A DNA stretch of 64,000 nt, from positions 248,001-312,000 of the forward strand of contig JACKEV010000014.1 of assembly GCA_020632795.1 (NCBI GenBank). Reading direction: 5' to 3'. Positions 25,550-33,512 of the stretch are shown here, in pieces; position 1 is the first letter of the stretch, and each line of letters begins with the position of its first letter. This DNA comes from Alphaproteobacteria bacterium. GTDB lineage: Bacteria > Myxococcota_A > UBA796 > CAJQPC01. The translations under genes were made by a program, and so were the position numbers. The notes beneath the pieces are model-generated. The model had not been told where the DNA came from and did not search any database. It was given only the letters and a program-made list of their open reading frames with translations.

Positions 25550-26032
25550 ATGACGACCATCGACGCCCTGAACCGGACGCTGGCTGCGGTCACCCCCGTC
25601 GCGTCCGGCCTGCTCACCCTCTTCGCGGTGCCCCAGGGCGAGGACGGCCCCCTCTTCGTCGAGCAGGACGACGGCGGCCTGCACGCCACGCTGCGCATCA
25701 TCGAGTGGAGCGAGGACGACGGCCGCCGGAACATAGACAGCGTCAAGGAGCAGGAGGTCTGCTTCGTGCCGGGCCCGCAGCGCGCGCACCCCCACCTCAT
25801 CCCCTGGATCCAGGGCTGGGCCGCCGCGCTCGAGGTGGCCTTCGCCGCGCTCAGCGAGCAGCAGCGGGCGTGGACCGGCACCTCCTGGAACGGCCCGGTG
25901 GGGCGTTGGATGCCCCAGGACTTCGTCCACCCCGACGTGCTGCGGCTCAAGCGGCCCCGCGCGGTCCGGGACTACACCGACGCCCTGCTCGACGCCCGCC
26001 ACCGCCTGGGCCGGATGGTCGACCCCCGGTGA
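25550..26032 (+). CDS. Small protein of unknown function beside the GHKL giant
   Basis: 160 residues, soluble, acidic N-terminal half and basic C-terminus. Notable are TLFAVPQGEDGPLFVEQDDG, HPHLIPWIQGWAAALEVAFAALSE and WNGPVGRWMPQDFVHPDVLR; no family is recognised. The ATG has an AGGA site 5-6 bases upstream (25541-25544). It starts 20 bases from the divergent giant gene, and its stop overlaps the GTG of the next lipoprotein gene (GTGA), so it is co-translated with it. Possible partner or regulator of the giant gene, judged only by position. Confidence 0.65.
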   Translation: MTTIDALNRTLAAVTPVASGLLTLFAVPQGEDGPLFVEQDDGGLHATLRIIEWSEDDGRRNIDSVKEQEVCFVPGPQRAHPHLIPWIQGWAAALEVAFAALSEQQRAWTGTSWNGPVGRWMPQDFVHPDVLRLKRPRAVRDYTDALLDARHRLGRMVDPR

Positions 26033-27411
26033 TCCTGGCGCTGTTGCTGGCCTGTCCGCCCCCGCAGACCGGGCCTCCGACAGACCGGGACAGCGCCGCT
26101 CCCGTGGACTCCGTCGTTGATGACACCGAGGAGACGGGCGTCTCCGATGACACCTCTCCCGACGAGACCGCCCACACGGGGGAGACGGGGGAGACGGGGG
26201 AGACGGGCGAGACGGGCGGACACACCGGCGAGACCGCCGTGGAGCCCGGCTGCCTCACCGGCGAGCAGCGCGTCGGCGCCCTGGCCCAGCTCGCCGTCGA
26301 CGGCGCCCGGGGCACCACCGACGGGCTGGGGGGCAGCGCCCGCTTCGCGCAGCGGGCGGACGGGGGCTGGGACCTCGTGGTGCACGGGACGTCGGCCGAG
26401 ACGCCGCTCGGCGTGGACACCGACGGCGCGGTGGCGGTGTACGGGGCGCTGGGGCCGCCGGGGGCCTGGCTGGCCTGCGACCCCGCTGAGGGTGAGCTGG
26501 ACGCCCTCGCGGTGGGCGCCGTGGACGGCGCGCCTGGGGACGACGTGGTCGTCTCCATCGAGCACCCCGGCCTGCAGGGCGCCCGGGTGGCGGTGCACAG
26601 CGGCGGCTTCTCCTCCCGGGGCGCCCCGGACGGCGAGACCGTGCTCACCTCCACCACCACCGGGGCGACCGCGGTGATCGCGGTCGGGGACACGGACGGG
26701 GACGGGCTCGCCGAGCTGGTCACCGGCTGGAAGGACCTCACCGAGCGCTGGGCTGCGCCTGTACCCGCCGGGGCCCTGGCCGCCGGGGACGGGGACCAGG
26801 GGGTCGACGGGCAGCTCCGGCGCTTCGCCACGGTCGGGGACGCCGACGGGGACGGCTACGGGGACCTCGCGGGGGGCACCTACGACGGCCCGGTGGTGCT
26901 GCTGGGCGGCGCGACCGGCTGGGGGGCCACCGTGGAGGCCCCGGACCACGCCCCCGCCCTGAGCGCGGAGGCCGGCGCGGAGACCGACGGCGTCGCGGTG
27001 GGCGACTGGGACGGCGACGGCGTGCCCGAGCTGGCCATCGCGGAGGTCGCGGTGACCGCCGCGGAACCGGCGGCCTGGGTGGAGAGCGGGCTCGACGGCG
27101 TGATGGTCCCGGTGGTGCTCGGAGAGCCCGGCCTCGCGCAGCTCCACTTCGCGGACCTGGACGGCCAGGGCGGCCAGGAGCTGGTGCTGGGGCGCTTCCC
27201 CTACTCCGGGGTGAGCGGGGGCCTGTGGGTCTACACGCCGGAGGGGCTGTCCCTGCGGGTCACCGCCGGGCGCGAGGCCGGCCTGCTGGGGGCCGCCTTC
27301 GGGCCGGGGGTGGACATCGACGCCGACGGGCGCCAGGAGCTGCCGGCGGTGGACCCCTGGGGCGCGGGGGACTGGGACGCCCGGGCGTATGTGCTCGACG
27401 CCTGCCTCTGA
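26029..27411 (+). CDS. FG-GAP repeat lipoprotein with Gly-Glu-Thr linker
   Basis: 460 residues from GTG at 26029, which shares GTGA with the preceding stop. A very short signal (MILALLLAC) ends in a lipobox Cys at 9. Residues about 25-75 form an acidic Thr/Asp/Gly linker including GETGETGETGETGG. The rest is an FG-GAP-like beta-propeller with loops such as DTDGDGLAELV, DADGDGYGDLA, DWDGDGVPELA, DLDGQGGQELV and DIDADGRQELP, expected to bind Ca2+. Surface location and ligand binding are inferred. Transcription is together with the 160-residue protein. The unusually short signal is a reason to consider that the true start is further up, but no in-frame start there has a better signal. Confidence 0.8.
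   Translation: MILALLLACPPPQTGPPTDRDSAAPVDSVVDDTEETGVSDDTSPDETAHTGETGETGETGETGGHTGETAVEPGCLTGEQRVGALAQLAVDGARGTTDGLGGSARFAQRADGGWDLVVHGTSAETPLGVDTDGAVAVYGALGPPGAWLACDPAEGELDALAVGAVDGAPGDDVVVSIEHPGLQGARVAVHSGGFSSRGAPDGETVLTSTTTGATAVIAVGDTDGDGLAELVTGWKDLTERWAAPVPAGALAAGDGDQGVDGQLRRFATVGDADGDGYGDLAGGTYDGPVVLLGGATGWGATVEAPDHAPALSAEAGAETDGVAVGDWDGDGVPELAIAEVAVTAAEPAAWVESGLDGVMVPVVLGEPGLAQLHFADLDGQGGQELVLGRFPYSGVSGGLWVYTPEGLSLRVTAGREAGLLGAAFGPGVDIDADGRQELPAVDPWGAGDWDARAYVLDACL
26176..26220 (+). repeat. Five 9-bp tandem repeats in the lipoprotein linker
   Basis: Units of the form ACGGGGGAG/ACGGGCGAG, coding for Gly-Glu-Thr repeats. Such a coding microsatellite can vary in copy number without changing the frame. 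Confidence 0.85.
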
Positions 27412-27422
27412 GGGCGGTAGAC

Positions 27423-27968
27423 GTGGGCATGCCCGGTCCTGGTGAGCCCGCTCCGCCCCTCCGCGCCCGCCCCGTCTTCGGGCTGGAGGTGGACCTCGCC
27501 GCGTGGACCGCGCGGGGCCCGGCGGTGGTGGTGTTCCTGCGCTACCTCGGCTCGCCGTTCACCCGCGCGTCCCTGGCGCGCCTGCAGGCGGCCTTTCCCC
27601 GGCTGGACGTGCGCGGGATCGGGGTCGTGGCCTTGACCGACTCGCCGCTGGCGGCGGGGCGGGACTTCGTGCCCCGGCATCACCTGCTCTTCCCCGTGAT
27701 CTGTGACCCGGAGCGGGCCCTGTACCGGGCTTGGGGCGTGGACGCGGGCGGGCTCGCAGGGGCCTTGGCGGGGCTCGCGCGCGGCGGCGTCGCCCTGGAG
27801 GCGCTGCGGCAGGGGCACGGGCGGGTGGACGGGCGCTGGGCGTCGCGGCCCTCGGCGTTCCTGGTGGCGCCCGGGGGCGAGGTGGCCTGGGCGTGGCGTG
27901 GGGCGCACCCGGCGGCGGTGGTGCCGGTGGATGAGGTGGTGGAGCGGGCGGAGGGCTTGACGGGGTGA
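27423..27968 (+). CDS. Peroxiredoxin-like protein lacking catalytic cysteines
   Basis: 181 residues resembling the AhpC/TSA-type redoxins that usually carry FLRHFGCPFC. Here the region reads VFLRYLGSPFTRASL, so both cysteines of CPxC are replaced (Ser44, Thr47). The thioredoxin-like fold features remain (VVVFLRYLG, IGVVALTDSPLAAGRDFV, LFPVICDPERALYRAWGV), and the C-terminal strand FLVAPGGEVAWAW is present. One Cys is left at VICD. Without the peroxidatic Cys it probably does not reduce peroxides by the usual path; it may bind a partner or use a different residue. The start is GTG 27423 after a GAGGGCGG site; ATG 27429 is an alternative two codons in. It follows the FG-GAP lipoprotein by 11 bases on the same strand, so it may be part of that unit. 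Confidence 0.7.
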   Translation: MGMPGPGEPAPPLRARPVFGLEVDLAAWTARGPAVVVFLRYLGSPFTRASLARLQAAFPRLDVRGIGVVALTDSPLAAGRDFVPRHHLLFPVICDPERALYRAWGVDAGGLAGALAGLARGGVALEALRQGHGRVDGRWASRPSAFLVAPGGEVAWAWRGAHPAAVVPVDEVVERAEGLTG

Positions 27969-27982
27969 GGCGCTGAGCGCCG

Positions 27983-29152
27983 CTACCACCGCCCTCCATC
28001 CAGGCTGATCCGGTACGCCGAGCAGTCCACCCCCCTGGGGAGGCGGACCTCCTCTGCGGCGCCGTCGTGGGGCGGCAGCTCGCGCAGCGTCGCGCGGAAG
28101 TCGTCCCCGGCGCAGTGGATGCCCACCACCACGTCGCGGATGGGGCGGGAGGCGCGGCTGTCGGCGGTGACCTCGACCAGCACGCGGCCGTCGCTCCAGG
28201 CCGTGGCGGTGGCCGCGATGTCCACCCAGTGCTGCACGTCGAGCTTGCGGTCCTGCTCGCCGTCCCGGGGCTTGAGCACCAGCTCCCGGCGACCGGGGTC
28301 CATCGTGACCGTGAAGTTGCCGGTGACGTTGAGGCCCAGCAGGCCGGCGGAGTCGTCGGTCGCGCACTCGTCGCATACCGCCACGGTCACGCCCTCGACC
28401 TGGAAGCCGCCCAGCCACACCCGGTCGAGCAGCACCAGGTGCGCGCTGCGCTGGCCGTTGGCAGTGTTCAGGGTGATCTCCGGGGCGTCGGCGGGGACCT
28501 TGACCCCCAGCTCCCGCAGGGAGGCCGTGGTCAGGGTGGTGTAGGTGGCGCCGGTGTCGAAGATCATCCAGATCTCGGCGCTGCCGCCGCCCTGCTCGAA
28601 GGTGACCGGGATGCGCAGGCTGCGGCCCTCGCCCTCGTAGGGCAGCGCGATCTCGTCGGCGCCGCCCCCCTCGAACAGCGCTGGCGGCGCGGCGGGGGTG
28701 TCGTCCGCGACGGCGGCGACCGCGTCGGCGGGCTCCTCCACCGGCTCGGCGGCGACCGGCGGGGGCCGGCCCAGCGGGGGCTCCTCGCCCAGCAGAGCCC
28801 CCAGCGCGTCCCCCAGCGCGGCCGCCCGGAGGGAGGTCTCCGTGCCCCAGGGCACCGCGAGGAAGCCCAGGCCGGTGCTGATCGCCTCCTGGCGCTCCCC
28901 GGGGAAGTAGGCCGGCAGCCCGGCGAGCAGCAGCGCCGGCCACACCAGCGCCCCGGCGACCAGGCCCGCCCCGCGCTTGGCCGTCAGACCGCCGATCCCC
29001 ACGCAAGGCAGCACGACCACGCCGATCGTGGCCAGCGCCACCGCCCCCACGGGCGCTCCGCGCGACACCCCCAGCCCCACGATCGCGGCGGCGGCCACCG
29101 AGAGCGGGATGAGGGAGAGGACGCCCAGGATCGCGATCAGGGATCGGCGCAT
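27983..29152 (-). CDS. Membrane retropepsin-like aspartic protease
   Basis: 389 residues. Three hydrophobic stretches (about 5-27, 33-52, 61-80) are followed by an Ala/Pro-rich linker and a soluble domain with a retroviral-type aspartic protease signature: WMIFDTGATYTTL (Asp199, Thr200, Gly201), then VWLGGFQVEGVTVAVCDEC and GLLGLNVTGNFTVTMDP, the usual second half of clan AA (TIGR02281-like) proteases. One such domain acts as a dimer. It is expected to face the periplasm, anchored to the inner membrane. A further segment (VDIAATATAWSDGRVLVEVT) with two cysteines follows. The ATG at 29152 is preferred; a TTG at 29194 would add 14 hydrophilic residues. The gene diverges from the exonuclease across 63 bases. 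Confidence 0.75.
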   Translation of the reverse strand: MRRSLIAILGVLSLIPLSVAAAAIVGLGVSRGAPVGAVALATIGVVVLPCVGIGGLTAKRGAGLVAGALVWPALLLAGLPAYFPGERQEAISTGLGFLAVPWGTETSLRAAALGDALGALLGEEPPLGRPPPVAAEPVEEPADAVAAVADDTPAAPPALFEGGGADEIALPYEGEGRSLRIPVTFEQGGGSAEIWMIFDTGATYTTLTTASLRELGVKVPADAPEITLNTANGQRSAHLVLLDRVWLGGFQVEGVTVAVCDECATDDSAGLLGLNVTGNFTVTMDPGRRELVLKPRDGEQDRKLDVQHWVDIAATATAWSDGRVLVEVTADSRASRPIRDVVVGIHCAGDDFRATLRELPPHDGAAEEVRLPRGVDCSAYRISLDGGRW

Positions 29153-29215
29153 GATTTGGGGGCTCCGGGGCTCCGGGTTATCGGGGGTGGCCAAGGCCGG
29201 TCGCAGGAGAAGACA

Positions 29216-29797
29216 ATGGCCCGCGTCACCTGGTTCTGTATCGACATCGAAGCCTCGGGTCCGGTGCCCGGTCTCTACGACATGGTGTCGCTGGGCGCTG
29301 TCGTTGTCTACGACGACGACGCCGGAGGGATTTCAGTCGGGGAGCGCTTCTACATGGAGCTCCGCCCCGAGGCCCCCCGCTGCGATCCCCGGGCCATGGC
29401 GGTCAACGGCCTGGACATCGAGGCCCTCCGCCGCGACGGCCTGCCCCGGGCCGAGGCCATGCGCAAGCTGGACGTCTGGGTCCGCGCGCGCACCGTGCCG
29501 GGCACGGAGGCCGCCTTCGTGGGACACAACGCGCCGTTCGACTGGTCCTTCGTGGCGTGGTGCTTCGCCGCCGAGGACATGGCGAACCCCTTCGGCTACA
29601 AGGGCCTGGACACCAAGGCGCTGGCGGGCGGGGTGCTGGGCCTGCACTGGCTGGATACGAACAAGGAGCGGCTCTCTGCGCTGCTGTCCCTGCCCGAAGA
29701 GGATCTGTCCCAGAAGCACCGCGCGGACTATGACGCCTGGTTCCAGGCCCTGATCCTGAAGGGCCTGCTGGAGCGCCAGCGGTCGCAAAGGGCATAA
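29216..29797 (+). CDS. DnaQ-like 3'-5' exonuclease
   Basis: 193 residues of the DEDDh exonuclease superfamily. Exo I is FCIDIEASG (Asp10, Glu12), Exo II is GHNAPFDWSF (Asp109) and Exo III is KHRADYDAWF (His168, Asp173). Substrate is nucleic acid, 3' to 5'; whether proofreading, RNA processing (oligoribonuclease-like) or repair cannot be told. Length suits a stand-alone exonuclease. The ATG has AGGAG 6 bases upstream. It precedes the WD40-like gene by 27 bases on the same strand. Confidence 0.85.
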   Translation: MARVTWFCIDIEASGPVPGLYDMVSLGAVVVYDDDAGGISVGERFYMELRPEAPRCDPRAMAVNGLDIEALRRDGLPRAEAMRKLDVWVRARTVPGTEAAFVGHNAPFDWSFVAWCFAAEDMANPFGYKGLDTKALAGGVLGLHWLDTNKERLSALLSLPEEDLSQKHRADYDAWFQALILKGLLERQRSQRA

Positions 29798-29824
29798 TGC
29801 GAGCGCGGACGGACTGAGGAAACG

Positions 29825-30721
29825 GTGCGCGACGAGAAGGATGCTCACTACCAGCACGACAAGACCGGCCTGCGGGCGGTCTTGTCCCCTCCCTTGGAGC
29901 GCCCGCGCGCGGTGGCCTGGGTGGGGCGGTCGGAGCGCCTGCTGGTGGCGACCGAAGAGGGCGCCCTGATCGAGGTCGACCCGGTGTTCGGCACCCGCAA
30001 CCTCCAGGTCGAGATCCAGGACCCCGCCGAGATGGCGGTCTCCCCGGACGGCAAGCTGCTGGCGCTGGTCGAGCGCGGGCACGGGGTGTCGGTGCACCGC
30101 ACCGGCAACGGCGAGTGCGTCGCTCAATATGGCTTCCCGGTGCTCTCGGACATCTCGGTGTGCTGGTTCCAGCTCCGCCGGGACGCCCTCGGCATCGCCG
30201 TCGCGGGCGACGACCTGGACGGCCGGCGGGTCGCGGTCATGAGCGCCGACCTCAAGCGCCGCCGCATCGCCCGGGTGCCCCGGCGCACCGCCATCGGGAC
30301 CACCGCCGAGGGGGCGCTGGTCTGCGCCCGGGTCACCCGGGACGGCATGCATGTCCTGCCCTTCGGCCGGCCGCTGCCGGCGGGCTCCGCCAGCAAGCAC
30401 CGCCTCCGCTTCGGCGAGTCTGGCGCGATCATGGGCATCGCCGAGGGCGGGGTCACCATCTGGAGCGGGCCGGGGGCCGCCCCCAAGACCATCATGGTCT
30501 ACGACGTCTCCGCCGCCACGCTGGACCCCACCGGCGACCAGGTCTCCATCGGGACCCGGTCCGGCGAGGTGGCGATGTCCGAGGTGTCGTCCGGCGGCAT
30601 GCAGCGGGCCCGCCCCGGCAAGGTCGGCGGGCACTCCTCGGCCATCCGCGCGATGGCCTTCGCCCGCAAGGGCAAGTGGCTGGCCACCGCGTCCGAGGAG
30701 CTGCGGCTCTGGACCTGGTAG
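29825..30721 (+). CDS. WD40-like beta-propeller protein
   Basis: 298 residues with repeats in the form of a propeller blade: RAVAWVGRSERLLVATEEGALIEV, PAEMAVSPDGKLLALVERGHGVSV, AIGTTAEGALVCARV, GAIMGIAEGGVTIWSG, ATLDPTGDQVSIGTRSGEVAM and SAIRAMAFARKGKWLATASEELRLWTW, the last being a classic WD40 repeat. No signal peptide, so probably a cytoplasmic scaffold. The GTG start has GAGGAAACG upstream. It is probably co-transcribed with the exonuclease. Partner unknown. Confidence 0.75.
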   Translation: MRDEKDAHYQHDKTGLRAVLSPPLERPRAVAWVGRSERLLVATEEGALIEVDPVFGTRNLQVEIQDPAEMAVSPDGKLLALVERGHGVSVHRTGNGECVAQYGFPVLSDISVCWFQLRRDALGIAVAGDDLDGRRVAVMSADLKRRRIARVPRRTAIGTTAEGALVCARVTRDGMHVLPFGRPLPAGSASKHRLRFGESGAIMGIAEGGVTIWSGPGAAPKTIMVYDVSAATLDPTGDQVSIGTRSGEVAMSEVSSGGMQRARPGKVGGHSSAIRAMAFARKGKWLATASEELRLWTW

Positions 30722-30728
30722 CCGGCGG

Positions 30729-31505
30729 CTACTTCACCTCGAAGGGGAACACGACCTTCAGCTCCTTGGGGAGCTTGTCGAGCACGTCCGCGTTGCGGGA
30801 GTCGAGCACGTTCTGGGCGTGGAAGGCGTAGAAGCCCGGCTCCAGGTCACCCTCGACCTCCAGCAGGTAGTCATCCTTCGACTGGAGGCCCTTGACGTCG
30901 AACTTCACGTCCCCGTCGGCGACCCAGAGGTTGAGGTCCACCGTCTCGGCGCCCAGCACGCCCTGGACCTCGGCCTCCTCCAGGTAGCGCAGCTTGGACA
31001 GGCGCAGGTCCTGGCGCTTGATCTCCTGGACCCGCAGGGTCGAGTTGAACACGAAGCGCAGGGGCTTGACGTTCTTGGGGATCATGCTCTTGGGGATGTC
31101 CTTGATGCCGTGGTAGGTCGACATCTCGGTGGCCACCGACTGGATGGGCTGGGCCTCGAGGTGGACGTAGGGGGCCGCTCGGCTGACCCCGTAGAAGCCC
31201 GGGTTCTCCGGCTCGGGGTAGAGGTGGAAGACCACGGCGGGCGGCTTGTCCGCCTCCTCGGCGATGGTGATGCTCTCCAGGTCCTTGATGAAGCCGTCCT
31301 GGCCCGCCATGAAGCTGAGGGTGCCGGGCTTCACCTCCACCATGACCGTGCCGTCCGCGCCCGAGGTGAAGCGCTCGGTGACGCCCTCCTGGACGATGGT
31401 GGCGCCCGCGATCGGCTCATTCCAGACGTCGCGGACGTCGAGCTTGACCTTGGGGGGCTCGGTGCAGCCGGTCAGAGCCAGCAGGACAGGCAGGAAGGCA
31501 GGCAT
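30729..31505 (-). CDS. Lipoprotein with carboxypeptidase-regulatory-like N-terminal domain
   Basis: 258 residues. Signal peptide with LALTGC. The first domain (KLDVRDVWNEPIAGATIVQEG, DGTVMVEVKPGTLSFMAGQDGF) looks like a carboxypeptidase regulatory (CarboxypepD_reg/Ig-like) fold. The rest (VFHLYPEPENPGFYGV and following) is a beta-rich segment with no family assigned. The protein is likely anchored to the outer membrane. It is convergent with the WD40-like gene with 7 bases between stops. Upstream, ACACTgagaAGTGT (31532-31545) is a small inverted repeat that may be an operator. Confidence 0.75.
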   Translation of the reverse strand: MPAFLPVLLALTGCTEPPKVKLDVRDVWNEPIAGATIVQEGVTERFTSGADGTVMVEVKPGTLSFMAGQDGFIKDLESITIAEEADKPPAVVFHLYPEPENPGFYGVSRAAPYVHLEAQPIQSVATEMSTYHGIKDIPKSMIPKNVKPLRFVFNSTLRVQEIKRQDLRLSKLRYLEEAEVQGVLGAETVDLNLWVADGDVKFDVKGLQSKDDYLLEVEGDLEPGFYAFHAQNVLDSRNADVLDKLPKELKVVFPFEVK

Positions 31506-31648
31506 GTTGAGGGGACCCTGGCGGAAGGTTGGACACTGAGAAGTGTACAGGGTTTCTAAGGCCCTGATGAGCCGCGCCCGACGTACAACGACCCCGGTGC
31601 GGGGAGATGGGGACCGTTTAATCCGAAAGGGGCGGGTTCACCACGCCA

Positions 31649-32227
31649 TCACCCCGAGGCGGTCCGGCGCCGCACGCTCTCCAGCCAGCCACGCAGCGGG
31701 GAGAGGTCCAGCTCCCCCGATCGCGCCAGGCGCTCCAGCAGGCGCTCGCCGGTGCGGGCGAGGTCCAGCAGCAGCCGCACCCGGGTGGCCACGAACCGGC
31801 CCCGCAGCATGACCTGGGGGCTGGAGGTGCGGGCCTGCTCGTCGAGCAGGCGCAGGGCGTCCTCCAGGTTGCGGATCGACTGCCGCACCAGCCGCTGCTC
31901 CCGCTCCCGGAACACCCGCGTGACCATCGACCAGATGTCGGTCTCCGGCTTGTAGAGCCGGCGGCGCTCCCCGGCCCGGCGCACCTTGTGGACGACCCCC
32001 CAGAGCTGGAGATCGCTCAGGGTCATGGACACGCTGCCCGCCGAGAGCCCTGTGCGCTGGCCGATCTCCTCGGCGCTGAGGGGCTCCTGGGAGAGGTAGA
32101 GCACCGTCCAGACCTTGCCCATCGAGGGCTTGAAGTTCCAGAACTCCATCAGCTCGCCGATGGTCTCGGCGGCGGTGCGGATGGCCTCGTCGATGGCGGC
32201 GTCGGCGCGCTCGGGGGGCGTGGACAT
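31649..32227 (-). CDS. GbsR/MarR-family transcriptional regulator
   Basis: 192 residues from ATG 32227. An N-terminal helix is followed by a winged helix-turn-helix (MGKVWTVLYLSQEPLSAEEIGQRTGLSAGSVSMTLSDLQLWGVVHKVRR) with AEEIGQRTGLSAGSVSMTL as the DNA-recognition part, then a helical dimerisation region rich in Arg and Leu. This is the layout of GbsR-type regulators (MarR-like, osmotic/choline regulation in Bacillus). The start is set by the predicted promoter: the -10 box TAGAAT at 32259-32264 puts transcription near 32252, which excludes the upstream ATGs. A palindrome (32265-32280) next to it is a plausible autoregulatory operator. It is divergent from the trypsin-like gene and may control it. 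Confidence 0.8.
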   Translation of the reverse strand: MSTPPERADAAIDEAIRTAAETIGELMEFWNFKPSMGKVWTVLYLSQEPLSAEEIGQRTGLSAGSVSMTLSDLQLWGVVHKVRRAGERRRLYKPETDIWSMVTRVFREREQRLVRQSIRNLEDALRLLDEQARTSSPQVMLRGRFVATRVRLLLDLARTGERLLERLARSGELDLSPLRGWLESVRRRTASG

Positions 32228-32258
32228 GGTTGAAGATCCTGGGAGTTCCATCCCTCTC

Positions 32259-32280
32259 ATTCTATTCAATCGTCGTTGAA
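32259..32280 (-). promoter_or_regulatory. Predicted -10 box and palindromic operator of the GbsR-like regulator
   Basis: TAGAAT on the minus strand (32259-32264) abuts a perfect inverted repeat TTCAA-N6-TTGAA (32265-32280). Location between the regulator and the divergent protease suggests self-control and possibly control of the protease gene. Confidence 0.45.
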
Positions 32281-32411
32281 CCGGGTGAAGAAATCCAGCG
32301 CCGTGAGCGCGTGTAAGGCGAAAAGCCTGTGAATCGCCTTGTTCGGCGGGTGATCCGACCCTACTTTGAGGGTGTCTTCATCCAGCGATCCTCTGCCCTG
32401 GAGGCTGCCCC

Positions 32412-33452
32412 ATGTTGCTGGCCCTGATGCCCCTCGCGCTCGCTCAGGAGGCCCCGCCCATCGTCGGCGGCAGCACCACTTCGAGCTTCGCCGCGGTCGG
32501 CGCGATCGTCGCGATCGACGACAACGGCTACGGTGGCTCGTTCTGCTCGGGCACCCTGATCCACCGGCGCTGGGTGCTGACCGCAGCGCACTGCCTGGCC
32601 AACTCCGGGGCGGGCCAGGACTACCTGGACGCGGGCTACCACGTCTACTTCGTCACCGGGACCGACGTCTACTCCAGCAGCGGCTGGACCGACTACGGCG
32701 AGGTCGACGTCCTCTACCCCCACGGCAGCTACCGTGAGTCCACCCTCGAGTACGACATCGGGGTGATCCGGCTGGCCGACCCCATCGACAGCGCCACCCC
32801 GATGCCGCTGAACACCGACGCCCCCACCAACGCCTGGTACAACTACGACATCACCTACGTGGGCTGGGGGATCACCGGCTCCAACCGCAACGATGGCGGC
32901 GTCAAGCGCACCGTGGACGTGCCCTTCTACACCGCCGACAGCCAGTTCATCTACACCTATGACAGCTCCGGGCAGACCAACATCTGCTCCGGGGACTCCG
33001 GGGGCGCGGCGCTGCTGCCGGTGGGCAACGGCTGGGAGATCGCGGGGGTGAACTCCTTCGGCTTCAACGTCAACGGGGGCAACGCCACCTGCGAGGGCAA
33101 CGGCGCGGCGGCGGGCTCCACCCGGGTCGACGCCTTCTACAGCTGGATCGACGGCTACGTGCCCCTGGAGGAGGGCGACGCCGACACCGACGCCGACAGC
33201 GACTCGGACACCGACAGCGACTCGGACGCCGACAGCGACTCCGACACCGACAGCGACTCCGACACCGATCCGGGCGACGACACCGGCCTGAACTGGCAGG
33301 ACGACACCGGCGACCTGCCCGAGCGCCCCAAGGGCAACGACTCGGGCATCTTCGCGGGCTGCGCCAGCGCGCCCTCGGGCGGGGCGCCGGGCGCGGGCTT
33401 CGCCGGCGGCCTCGCGCTGATCGCCCTCGCCGCGACGCGCCGCCGCCGCTGA
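32412..33452 (+). CDS. Trypsin-like serine protease with MYXO-CTERM-like tail (copy 1)
   Basis: 346 residues. A short signal peptide (MLLALMPLALAQ) is followed by APP-IVGG, the usual activation site of chymotrypsin-type proteases. The triad is complete: TAAHC (His60), EYDIGVIRL (Asp115) and CSGDSGGA (Ser196). Family S1, secreted. After the catalytic domain comes an Asp/Ser/Thr linker (about 252-285) made by four 18-bp DNA repeats, then a MYXO-CTERM-type tail: Gly-Cys, a hydrophobic stretch (FAGGLALIALAA) and Arg cluster, which should route the protein to the outer surface. The start has GGAGG 7 bases upstream. A second copy begins 61 bases downstream of its stop, so the pair arose by tandem duplication. 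Confidence 0.9.
   Translation: MLLALMPLALAQEAPPIVGGSTTSSFAAVGAIVAIDDNGYGGSFCSGTLIHRRWVLTAAHCLANSGAGQDYLDAGYHVYFVTGTDVYSSSGWTDYGEVDVLYPHGSYRESTLEYDIGVIRLADPIDSATPMPLNTDAPTNAWYNYDITYVGWGITGSNRNDGGVKRTVDVPFYTADSQFIYTYDSSGQTNICSGDSGGAALLPVGNGWEIAGVNSFGFNVNGGNATCEGNGAAAGSTRVDAFYSWIDGYVPLEEGDADTDADSDSDTDSDSDADSDSDTDSDSDTDPGDDTGLNWQDDTGDLPERPKGNDSGIFAGCASAPSGGAPGAGFAGGLALIALAATRRRR
33195..33266 (+). repeat. Four 18-bp tandem repeats coding the protease linker
   Basis: Four near-identical units of GACAGCGACTCNGACNCC give Asp-Ser-Asp-Thr/Ala-type residues between the catalytic domain and the C-terminal sorting tail. Copy number could vary without loss of frame. Confidence 0.9.
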
Positions 33453-33512
33453 CAGCTTCCGGACACCACCCCCTCCTCCGGGCGCTACCCTGGTCCCCTT
33501 GCAGGAGCCCTC

